Shown here: positions 35,833-45,957 of the stretch, in pieces
How the letters are laid out: each line of letters begins with the position of its first letter
Numbering within the stretch: position 1 is the first letter of the stretch
Notes under the pieces: model-generated
What the model was told of the DNA's origin: nothing
The model's database searches: none
Seen by the model: only the letters and a program-made list of their open reading frames with translations
Made by a program: the position numbers and the translations under genes
NCBI GenBank assembly: GCA_045837725.1
Contig: JBEWZL010000168.1
Coordinates: 49,047-113,046 of the forward strand
Direction of reading: 5' to 3'
DNA length: 64,000 nucleotides
Source of the DNA: Vermamoeba vermiformis
Taxonomy: Eukaryota; Tubulinea; Echinamoebida

Positions 35833-36912
35833 ATGGACTCCTCACAACTCAAGGCATTTTGGGCTGACTTGCTCTCGAAATCATTGTCATGCTTCGGCGT
35901 CGACTCCTCATCCACCGTTTTGGATTGCTGCGCTCGCGACACTGGTCTCGTGTTTGCTTTAATGGATCACTTCACTCGTGTTGGCTCGAACGATTTATCC
36001 AAAACCTGTCCCACGCAGACGCACTTCGATATTCGGGATCCTTCTTACTGGTCAGCAATGCAAGCAAAGTATGCCGGAATTGTAACTGAACCTCCCCGAA
36101 ACCCCTCTTTGATTCTCACCATTATCAACAACGCCTTCGCGATTGGAACCAAATTCTGCGCTATGTTGCTCTCCAAGTCGGATAACACCAACTTCCTCAT
36201 GCACTGCCCTCCTTCATTGGTCGTTCTTGTGGATGGCCTTCAACAGAGCTTGTTCCTTTGGTTGAACCCTGCTATCGTTGGTACTCGCCTCGTCTCTTTG
36301 ACCGGCGACATCGTTACAGCCTACCAATCGGAGCCTGCTTTGTTCGGCGAAGCCATCCGCGCGGAAGTGACCCGTGTTTGCCAAGTTCCTTCATTCAGTC
36401 CCCAAGAGCCCACATACTCACCTTCAATCTCATGCGTAACAAGCTCTGCAATGGCCTCCAACACCGGCATGCTATCATACACTGCGAGCACTCAAGTTTC
36501 CGTAGCCTCTTCTCCTTCCGAAGTCGAGTCTTCACCCTTCAGCAGCAAGTCCGATGAAGACGACTCTTCCACAGACGTTGATCAAAAGACTCTCTTGTAC
36601 TTGAAGGGAATCGCCGCCGCTAACCAAGGTCAAGCCCTCCAAGAATACATCGAAAAGTACTCCAATGTCTTCAGCAAGCGCGAGGTCATTACCAAGGTTT
36701 GCAAAATGAAGTACAGAAGCGCCCAACGCAAGCTTAGAATCGCCAAATACATTGCTAGCTACCCCGAGATCTCAACAATGACGCAACGACAGGCTGAGAA
36801 GTATATTTCGGAAAAACTCAAACAAAACAAACCTCATTTAAAAGCCACCCGCCGAAGAAAGCTCAACGAAGCAGAACAAAACGCTCTTCTTCAAAACCTC
36901 CCTGTATATTAA
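35833..36912 (+). CDS. Intron-free methyltransferase-fold-like protein, about 359 aa
   Basis: One uninterrupted frame of 360 codons from MDSSQLKAFWADLLSKSLSC. The first 210 residues have features of a Rossmann methyltransferase: VLDCCARDTGLVFALMDHF (motif I position), THFDIRD and YAGIVTEPPRNP, in which TEPP sits where amino-methylases carry D/N-P-P-x. A Ser-rich linker follows, then a basic helical C-terminus (KMKYRSAQRKLRIAKYIASY, ATRRRKLNEAEQ) that could bind nucleic acid. The frame in which the ORF opens extends upstream to 35662, but MDSS is the first plausible start. By eye the gene is richer in G+C and in C-ending codons than its neighbours and lacks introns, so a retrocopy or foreign origin is possible. 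Function is unproven. Confidence 0.6.
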   Translation: MDSSQLKAFWADLLSKSLSCFGVDSSSTVLDCCARDTGLVFALMDHFTRVGSNDLSKTCPTQTHFDIRDPSYWSAMQAKYAGIVTEPPRNPSLILTIINNAFAIGTKFCAMLLSKSDNTNFLMHCPPSLVVLVDGLQQSLFLWLNPAIVGTRLVSLTGDIVTAYQSEPALFGEAIRAEVTRVCQVPSFSPQEPTYSPSISCVTSSAMASNTGMLSYTASTQVSVASSPSEVESSPFSSKSDEDDSSTDVDQKTLLYLKGIAAANQGQALQEYIEKYSNVFSKREVITKVCKMKYRSAQRKLRIAKYIASYPEISTMTQRQAEKYISEKLKQNKPHLKATRRRKLNEAEQNALLQNLPVY

Positions 36913-37571
36913 GCCCAAAAAAACCGATGTATAATTGTAAAAACTGCGAAATCAATTTTGTTGTATTTGTAAATAAGTAAAACCGAATTCCCCATAACAA
37001 AGTTGAAGCTTTAGCTCGAGCAATCTTGAATTTAACGCCGTTTATCGGACCCGGTGATAGATTCCCGTGGCGTAATTCGATCCTAAAAACGGCTTTTTTT
37101 TCGGAAATGATATATTAAAAAAGAAAAGAAAAAATGAGAAAAAAAGAAAGAAAGAAAAAAAATCCACACACAAAAAAAAAGCCTTATTTTGACGCATTCC
37201 ATTTCCTTTTTTAGAAATTCCGAGAGGGACAACCCCGCGAGGAAAAATGAGGCAAATTGTTCCTGAACGCATTTTACGACATCGTGAAGTTACACTTTTG
37301 GATAGATAGATTAGAGGGCATCATGAAAGGTCCAAATCTCGTATTAAAGTCTCTCCGCGATAAACCCCGTTAACGGCGGAGATAAGAATAATAAATCGGA
37401 GCTTATAATAAGAAACATGAACTAAGCAGAGGAGTCCGATGTTCAACTCCGGTTTCTCAAAAAGAGGGGCACGTATCGCCGGTCAATCATTTTTCTAGCT
37501 TACGTGGGCTCTTTTTTTAGCTGCGGTTTGTTTGTTTAAATTTGACGCTTATTTACGTAAACACCACCACG
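36913..37571. other. Intergenic with a long purine tract
   Basis: Holds A/G-rich low-complexity sequence at about 37110-37180, almost only A and G on the plus strand with AAAG repeats, followed by an ACACACA patch. The rest, including a GC-richer stretch at 37350-37470, shows no coding frame and no tRNA fold that I could build. The Get3 promoter should lie within it. Confidence 0.55.
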
Positions 37572-39054
37572 ATGGACCCCGACGCATTATTAGACCAAAT
37601 TGACAATGAACTCCAAGATATGGACTTCGTTCTGGAGCCAAACATCCAGAATCTGTTGGATAAGAAAAGCTTGAAGTGGATCTTTGTTGGAGGCAAGGGT
37701 GGTGTAGGAAAAACTACTACAAGTTGTTCTATTGCTGTTTCACTGGCTAAAGTTCGTGAAAGTGTCCTTATTATTTCTACCGATCCTGCCCACAATCTCA
37801 GCGATGCGTTTGGTCAACAATTTTCTAAAGAGCCCTGCCTCGTTGATGGGTTCAAAAATTTATACGCCATGGTAAGCAGCAAATAATAGACAGAGAGAAT
37901 ATTTTCCCAATTTGCAAAAAATTTGAAAAAATTAATACCGTGACACCACGCGTTAATTCTTTACTTTTGGGATGTAATCAATTTAAATTTATACAATTAA
38001 ATATATTTATAAGCTAGTTTTCTAACCTGGAAACATTTAGGAAGTAGATCCAACGATCGAGCTCGAGGATAATTCGGACCTCCTTGGAGAAGGTCAAGAG
38101 GGTAATATGTTTAAAGATTTTGCTCTCGCCATCCCTGGTATTGACGAGGCAGCTGGTTTTGCTGAGGTCATGAAGTAAGTCAGCCTCGTTCGCGAGTGAC
38201 GTCATACTTACGCGCTTGTTTTCAGACTTGTTCAAAGCATGAAGTTTGAGACAATTGTCTTCGATACTGCTCCCACTGGACACACTCTCCGTTTACTCGC
38301 GTTCCCTAGTGTATTAGATAAGGGTCTTGGCAAGCTTATGTCAATCAAAAACAAGATCGGTGGTTTGTTCTCAACGGTACGTGCAAGCCTATTACTGTTT
38401 ATTATTACTTTTGTTGACGCCTTCGCGGACTAGTTCTCAGGCATGATTCCTGGCCTTGGTGCTGAGACTCCCGAACAATTAACAGACAAGCTCGAGGGCA
38501 CGAAGAAGGTCATCGAAGAAGTTAACAAACAGTTTAAAAATCCGGTACGTGTTGTAGCGCAAAGTCATTGGCAGATTGTCCGAGTAATATTTACACGTTT
38601 TATAACAGGACCTTACTACATTCGTTTGTGTCTGCATCCCTGAATTCTTGTCGCTCTATGAAACGGAGCGATTGGTTCAAGAGTTGACTAAATTCGAAAT
38701 CGATGTGAATAATATTGTGATTAACCAAGTCCTTTATCCTGACGCTGGTATGTTTAAATTCTTCGTGTAGAATTGCTAAATTTCTATCGGTTTTTTCACT
38801 GGCTAATTTCTTGGGTCTTAGGCTCTCCTTGCGGTTTGTGTAATGCTCGTGCCCGCATGCAAAAGAAATATGTAGATCAAATCCAAGACTTGTATGAAGA
38901 TTTCCATATTGTGAAGTTGCCGTTATTGCGCGAGGAAGTGCGTGGTACGAAGTCGTTGCAAGAATTTGCCAAGCTGTTGTTAACTAGCAGCGAGGATGAG
39001 AAGAGGAAGATCATTAACGAGAGATATGGTCCTAGCAATACCAATCAAAAATAG
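37572..39054 (+). CDS. GET3: Get3/TRC40 tail-anchored-protein targeting ATPase, about 355 aa
   Basis: Six exons (37572-37871, 38041-38174, 38226-38376, 38434-38544, 38609-38747, 38822-39054) sum to 356 codons in frame. The P-loop is the deviant ArsA/Get3 form, [15 protein letters not shown], and switch regions [12 protein letters not shown] and [13 protein letters not shown] follow. The zinc-binding CxxC (SPCGLCNAR) that holds the homodimer together is present near residue 282. Length matches the family. Get3 binds the C-terminal membrane anchor of newly made proteins in the cytosol and hands them to the Get1/2 (WRB/CAML) receptor in the ER. The ATG at 37572 was chosen over upstream codons because [11 protein letters not shown] fits the usual short N-terminus. 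Confidence 0.95.
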
Positions 39055-39570
39055 ATGTAGCATACGAGACTAATTAAAATTTGGCTCATCGGTTAGATCC
39101 AATCCGATCTTCGTCTTTTTTAAGTGACTACGACCAATTGGTGTTAATTATAAGGTTGATTGAATAGATTGATAACACGGATTTGAGGCCGAAGATTGGT
39201 GCTCAAAATTTCAACGGGTTCATTTTCAATGTTTTGGGAACGCGCAATTTGAAAGAGCGATACAAATTTCCTTGGCCCACAAAATCTTAACAATAGAATT
39301 GATATACCACAAAAGGTTGCAATTAATAATGATATATTAATCGCTTAATCAATGTAAGTTCCTTATGTTTAATCTGTGTGCGGAGCATTGCGATCAAGAC
39401 AACTCTCGCAATTTCATTGCTTTATTAGCAATTACAATGCTAATTATATTTATTATATTAATAAATATTCGGTTTCCATCGATTCTCACCTGATTTGCTG
39501 CAGATTAACCTTATAAAATTGTTTAATATTAGCATTTCAAATAATTAATTACTAATTTAATATATATTAG
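39055..39570. other. Intergenic, about 515 bp
   Basis: AT-rich region between Get3 and the RhoGEF gene, with no convincing frame. The sequence just before the RhoGEF start codon ends in TTAG, so an untranslated first exon upstream is possible. Confidence 0.5.
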
Positions 39571-42500
39571 ATGACAGAAGCACCAGCAAATAGATTAGGC
39601 CAATTACGATCCTTTTTTGAGCAAGCGGCCAACCAAGGCCAAGCAACAGTTTATACCTCAGCAGCTGCACCTAAAAAACCTGCATTGCCAGCAGGCAATC
39701 CGAAGTAAGCCTCAGAATATTAAAATTAATGTCACAAAGAAAGTCAGAAGTCAGATCTTTCTCGCTTTATTAGATGAAATATTTTGTTTTAATTTACGAT
39801 GGTAATCGCAGTAATAATTTGATTTAATATTGTCATTATCTGAATTCCTAGTTCAAATTGCAATTTAATGTAATTTTCGATCCAATTTTGACGTGCATTC
39901 TAGAAACACTGCTTTCCCCAAGGCACCTATGGCTAAGGGACCTAAGGGACCCAAGGGACCAATGAAAGGGCCCGCGAAGATGGGCAAAGGTCCTGGTCCC
40001 GGTGCTGGCAAGAAGCGCCCGCTACCTCTTCCCAAACCAAAGGGCTACGGCCAAGTTCAACCGAACGGTGTCAAGCCAAACCCCGTTCCAGTCAACGGCA
40101 CAGAGAATGGCGCTCCTCAACCTGGACCCGTACCAGCGATAAATACACCCAATCCTAACCCAGCAATTGTTACAAATGGCCCGCGCGTTAGTCCTCGTGG
40201 CTCTATTAGTCCTCGAGAACAAAGTCCTCGTGAGAATGGTGCACCTCAAACTGTTCCACAAGTTAATGTTCAGGATCCTTCTGGAGGTTCGCGACCCATT
40301 AGCATTGCTGCAACTAATGCGTTGCAAGTAGTTGCTCCTTCGATTAACGGAACAAATGTATCGCCCGGAACAACACCTCCAACGGAGTCCGCCGAAGATT
40401 TTAGAAAGCGAGATGCTTCTCGTCTTACGCAGATGCTTAGTGGCGAGAGTACGTATATGCAAGCGTGGCCTACTTCACCGACACCACCACGTGACCCTGC
40501 TGATGTTGTCATCACACGTCGACCATCACAAATCGACAGACCCGATTCGTTCTATCTGGTAAGTAGTATCTCTCGAGTACTAGGTGAAGTGATATTAATA
40601 TTTGTTCTAGGCTTCTCTTGGCAACGAGGAGCTGTTCCCGAGCATTGATATCCCGATCAACTCAATGCGCGATAACAACGCAAAGGAAATTTGCACATCA
40701 GAGCAGTCATATCTCAAGAGCATGTTGATCATGGTCGAAGTAAGTGAAGCATTATATTGCGTACCTTTAGTCAGATCTAACCGGTGTTCAGTTATTCCAA
40801 AAACCGATCTCCGAAAAGAGTTTAAGCGGGGAGTTGCCTTTCACCCCCGAAGAAGTTAACACCATGTTTGCTGGCGTGACTAATATCATTGCCGTAAACA
40901 CGGAACTGTTGAAGGGTCTCGTGCAACGTATGAAAAATTGGTCAGATACTCAAAAGTTGGGAGATCTTATCCTTAATATGGTAAGTCTCTTCGTGCAAAT
41001 TGTAATGGGACATTTACTAATGTTTGCAGGCACCTTGGCTAAAAATGTACACCCAATATACGGCGAACTACGAGCGCGTACTTCAAATTTTGGAAGAACA
41101 CAAGGACGAAGCCGTACTGAATTTCTTTAAAACAGCACACCTTCATCCTTTGTGCAAAAACCTTGACTTCAGAGCCTTCTTGATTATGCCCATTCAACGT
41201 AAGTACTAACGCTGTTTTGACATGCATGTCTAACATCAATGTAGGTATTCCTCGATATCGTTTGCTGTTGATGGAGTTGGTTAAGAACACGCCCGAAACT
41301 CACGTTGACTTCAAGGATCTGACAGAAAGCTTGGATAAAGTCAAGAAAGTGGCAGACGAAATTGACCTTGCCGTGTTAGGTTTCAAGCAACGTGAAGCCA
41401 TGTTGCGATTACAAAAGAAATTCGATATACAGATCATTGAGCCAGGCAGAATTTTGATTCGGGAAGGTGTGATGACCAAACTCTGCCGAAAAGATCGACA
41501 AAAGCGTCATTTCTTCTTATTCAACGACGTTTTAATTTACGCTGATTGGGGCACGACGGGCAAATACACCAAGGAACGAAGCTTTGTTTTAACGCAAACA
41601 TTCGTCAAAGACTTGCCTGATGATGGTAAGACAATAATTACACGTGGGCTCGGCTAACTTAGTGCAATCTTAGTGTCACGCAATATGGTCAACGCATTCC
41701 AAATATCAACAGAATCAAAGTCCTTCGTCGTATTCACAGATACACCACAAGAAAAGACTGAGTGGATGAAGATGGTAAGTAGCTCGCATTTGTGCCCGCA
41801 AACTTGTTTTAATCGTTCTCTCGTCGTCAGATCAATGCCGCAATCGATAAGTTAGACAAGGGCTATAAGACCCTCAAGGCCAAGAAGAAGCAAAGAGATA
41901 GCGTTGGCATGTTAGCGCCTGTCTGGGTTCCGGATAATGAGAGCAAGAGTTGTACGATTTGCGCTGTGAAGTTCACCGTCACAAATAGAAGGGTAAGTAC
42001 TTATTTTGGTATCAATATCGGTACTAACGTGCTTTTAGCACCACTGTCGTCAATGCGGTCGTGTTATTTGTGGCAAGTGTTCCTCTCACAAGAAGGATTT
42101 GCCCGGTCAAGGCCGTCAACGTGTTTGCGATGATTGCTACAAACGTCCCGTAACTACCGTAAGCGGCCCGACACCAACCCCTGCAAAGGCATCGTCGGAT
42201 GATATTAGCTCTGAAGAGCCTAGCGAGACCTCTAGCTTCTCTTCTTCGTTGAATTCATCGCAACAACAGTCAGATCCAGTTGCCATCGCCACCGCTCACA
42301 GCCTCGTGCAAGAATTTGCCAATAGAACACCCTCCCCGAGAAATTCAACAATATCTACGAGCCCTAACGCAGCAATCGTAGTTGCACAACCGGTTGAAAA
42401 CGCCGTGCCACAGACCTATCCAGTGGAACCTCAAGTACAAGGCAACAGTCCACAATACACGGACAATACTACGAATGGTAACTACGTCGAACCAACTCCC

Positions 42501-42928
42501 GAGGAGCACGTACAATATGACGCAGCACCTGCTGAATATGCCCAACAGCCTGAGACTGCAGTGCAAGCTCAAGAAGAGGTTGCTGACGCGACTACCCAGA
42601 CTGGATACGACGAAAGTGCGGGCACCGAGTATGCTGAAGAAGCAGTTGACCCCAATCAAGACTACGTCCTCGTCGAGAATCAAGACCCCGTGTGCCAAGT
42701 AAGCCTTCTGATTTCGTTAATTAGCACGTGTAAGCTAACGTGGATCAGGTTGTTGCTCAGTATGACTTTGTACCTGATGAGAATGACGACGAAACAATGC
42801 GAAGGTTGCCATTCAAATCGGGACAAGTTATCGACGTGTTGCAACAAGACGAGAGTGGTTGGTGGCTCGCTAAAATCGACGGAGTTGTTGGATGGATCCC
42901 CGAGAGTTATTGCTCTCTTGTACAATAG
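39571..42928 (+). CDS. FGD-like Rho guanine exchange factor: Pro-rich, DH, PH, FYVE, SH3; about 919 aa
   Basis: Ten exons (39571-39704, 39904-40558, 40611-40739, 40792-40980, 41030-41198, 41245-41625, 41674-41774, 41831-41992, 42039-42698, 42749-42928) total 920 codons in frame. After a Gly/Lys/Pro-rich start (MAKGPKGPKGPMKGPAK) comes a Dbl-homology domain (NAKEICTSEQSYLKSMLIMV ... FLIMPIQRIPRYRLLLMELV). Next are a PH domain (RILIREGVMTKLCRK ... KTEWMKMI) and a FYVE finger (WVPDNESKSCTICAVKFTVT, HHCRQCGRVICGKCSSHKK, VCDDCY). After a Ser/Glu-rich linker a C-terminal SH3 follows (AQYDFVPDENDDETMRRLPF, GWWLAKIDG). DH-PH activates Rho GTPases, FYVE binds PI3P on endosomes and SH3 recruits partners. 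DH-PH-FYVE matches FGD proteins; the terminal SH3 is an addition. Confidence 0.93.
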
Positions 42929-43116
42929 GAGTAATTAATTTTTGTTTAAACGTGATTAAACTTGATAACAACAAAAACGAAGAACTCGCTGCGTAAGTCA
43001 TATTTTCAGATCTTTTAAATTTTTTTTTAGAAAGCGTATGTGATTCGGCAAATCACTGGAAAGCGCGACAAATGCGCAGAATCTTCAACTCAATTCTTTG
43101 GCAAGCAACAACAAAA

Positions 43117-45626
43117 ATGGAAAAGATACATATCAGAAATATGTTTCGGATCTTGGTTCCGCTAAACAGGAATCTTGGATCTGCTCTGCCAAGAACCGAA
43201 CCGTTTGGACTTGACTTTCTTGATCACAGGTTTGGCTTCAATATCAAGCTTGTATGCACAGATCATTTTGGCAACATCAAAAGCGAACCGAATAATTGCT
43301 TCACTTGGGCGAAACGCACCCCCGTTATTTTGCAACAAGATGAAGAGAACATTGTCAGCGGCATGATTATTCGTCTAAAAATTAATCAAGGCGTTTTTGA
43401 CTTCAGAAGAACGAAGGATCGTTTGTTTCAGATTATTGTGGAGTTTATCGAAAATGGATCAGTAACCAAAACTGGTACTTCTCGAATTTGGGAGTTGTTT
43501 CCGAAGAGGAGATATTGCGAGACAGATGAAGAAGAAAACGAAAGTAGGTGCTCTTGATTACTAAGCAAATTGAAATCCGAACATTTTTCTGAATTCGTTC
43601 ACATTACGCAGCGGTTGTTCCTGTATACTGGCTGGGTGAAGATGGTTATCTCGTCGATAATCAACAACAAGGCATATCGCCTGCAGAAAGCTCTATTTCT
43701 CCGAACGATAATTCGCAACTCGTTACAGAAGTTGGATCTTCTTTCCATGCAGCTCAAGATCATCATTTATCTCCTGAAGACGAGTCCTCTCCAAGCATTC
43801 ATGAACTCTTTTTTGGCGATCCAATGCTCGGCACTGAAAGCCCAGGTGAAGAGAATCAACTCGCCATCATGCACGGTGCTGAATATGACACGTGAGTCTC
43901 GCTTTCCTTATGTTATTTTGCCTAATCTTTTGCGAAGCTCTAATAGCAACTACATGGTGCTTTACAACGGCAATGCAGAAGTCGTGGGCAACTTCCGAGC
44001 ACTCAACTTCTACAAAGCATCAGATATCAACATCAAAGAAGACATTCGCTTGTTGGAAGAAGGTACGTACCGTGACGATGTAAATGCTTATCTGATGTGT
44101 CTAGATCGAGACAGCAGAGCAGCACTCCTTCAAATCGATGGCGTGTCGTACAATTTCAAGCCAGGAGTGAGTCACGCAACGAACAAGAGGTTCATTGGGT
44201 ACATTGCTCAACAGATTGAAAGTGTCGTTCCCGAGGCTGTGCAACTCATCGATGGTACGTGCAACTGGCTCTTGGTTGATCGCTAAGAGTGACCTAATGT
44301 CATTGATGTACGCAGGTGTTCTTCACGTTGACTATGAGTCACTGATACCGTTCATGAGTGAATCAATCAAACAGAACTACAATGACATTCAGAACGTCAC
44401 ATCTGAAGTTGATCGAATCAAACGAGTTGTGGACTCTCTCTACGACCAATATACTAATGCAAAGCTGAAAGCACGAAAAGAGCCCGTGACAACGAACATC
44501 AAGACGAACAAGACAACCAAAAGAAGTAAAGTGATTGGCTGGACACTTGGTGCTGTTGCACTCTCAGCTATAATTATTGCCTCGATTGTGATTGGCTTGA
44601 CAATGTTCTCACCAAATCAACCAACGAATACACTAGGTTCACCACTCACCAGTCTCACTCCGACTACTGGACTCAAGCCACTTTCAACTGCGAATTACGA
44701 ACGTAATATGCTACTAGAACTCTACGACGCAATATGGGCAAACAATACAGACCCACAATGGAACTTCACCGCACCACACTGCTCATGGTTCGGTATCGCG
44801 TGCAACGCTACTACTGGTCGTGTTATCCATATTGCTTTATCCTCACTTGCTTCTACTCAAAGACCTGGATCAGCAACGATTCCTTCAATCATTGGCAACT
44901 TTACGGAGTTGGTGTCGTTGGATCTGATGGACAATTATCTCACCTCAACGATTCCGGAGTCGATCAAGAACCTGAAGAATCTGGTTTACTTGAGACTTTC
45001 CGTCAACCCACTCGTTGGAACACTTCCCGACTTGAGTGGATTGGACAAACTAAAGCAATTGGATCTTGGTGCGACGCTGTTATCAGTGAACGAGAGCTCA
45101 CTCGCGACGGTAATGCAACTTCGGTCGATTTACAGCCTGCAAATGCAAAATGTTCTAATCAACGCGGAACTGCCGTCAAACATTTCAAACTCGCTGACTG
45201 AAGTCATCCTATCAAACTGCAGTCTACATGGAACTATCCCAACAGCTTGGAAGGATAGCAATATTCAGCATCTGGAGAGTTAGTAGGAATAATCTCACCG
45301 GCTCTATTCCGTGCTTTGGCAAGGACGTCTTTGTTCTCACCGCATCTCACAACAACTTTGACGGAGAATTCTGTGGCAGTGAGTTTCGACGCCTGCTTCA
45401 ATTGATCATTACGGATACAAAGCTGACTGGCGTATTTGACTTGCCAAATGTTGATATCTATGGCATGACTGGGTTGCATATCCAACGGAATCGCTTTACT
45501 TCGTTCATGCCTTCAAAAATGAACGTTACTGAAGGGCCTCCTCAGAATTGTGAAGCCGTCGACAATCCGTTTCAATGTCCCATACCTGAGTGGGCTCAAA
45601 CACAATGTCAAGCCACCTGTAATTAA
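43117..45626 (+). CDS. Membrane-tethered self-cleaving regulator with LRR ectodomain, copy 1, ectodomain frame broken
   Basis: Exons 43117-43543, 43612-43891, 43947-44062, 44105-44254 and 44316 onward. N-terminal domain of about 140 residues (MEKIHIRNMFRILVPLNRNL to WELFPKRR), then an acidic/Ser-rich linker (VPVYWLGEDGYLVD). The ICA self-cleaving domain has KASDINIKEDI (Ser and Lys five apart) and a helix-rich end (FIGYIAQQIESVVPEAVQLI). A coiled coil (SESIKQNYNDIQNVTSEVDR) and the membrane span GWTLGAVALSAIIIASIVIG follow. The LRR ectodomain starts with a plant-like N-cap (CSWFGIACNATTGRV). The frame stops at 45283; the expected remainder (NNLTGSIPCFG to CQATCN) is in another frame, with one extra base compared with copy 2. 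As read it makes about 646 aa with a shortened ectodomain. Confidence 0.8.
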
Positions 45627-45957
45627 AGAATACGTCTCGCGTCGATATTTGGCGTAAGTACTTATTTTCACAATAGTTGATACTTATTGCTACAAGCAGC
45701 GAGCATGGAGGTCAGCAGCAACCATCGTGAATAAGCTCGGCACATCGGTGTATTTAAGGTAATTTGATAAATTGTCGTTAAAGATGCGTTCGAACGAAAG
45801 TTCACGTTTTTTGACTTTTTGACTTTGATTGTAAAGATATGTTTCGAAAGAAGGTTTCAATTCTAAATCGAGCGTTAAAATTGACGACTTTTTGACACGT
45901 TTGAATTTTTCCTATTTTATTCTGACAATAGCTTAGTGATTACAACAAACAACAAAG
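45627..45957. other. Intergenic between tandem copies 1 and 2
   Basis: About 330 bp, containing a short segment (about 45660-45720) that is also found, diverged, after copy 2 (about 48460-48530). Both carry GATACTTATTGCTACAAGC and AGCGAGC, so the 3' flank was duplicated with the gene. Confidence 0.55.

Noticed and set aside
35833-36912. Intron-free gene as part of a retroelement
   Set aside because: No reverse transcriptase, recombinase, terminal repeats or second copy is visible in the flanks; only the single domain resembles such elements.
37380-37480. tRNA-like stretch with GTTCAACTC resembling a B box
   Set aside because: The T-arm stem does not pair and no matching A box or acceptor stem could be built around it.
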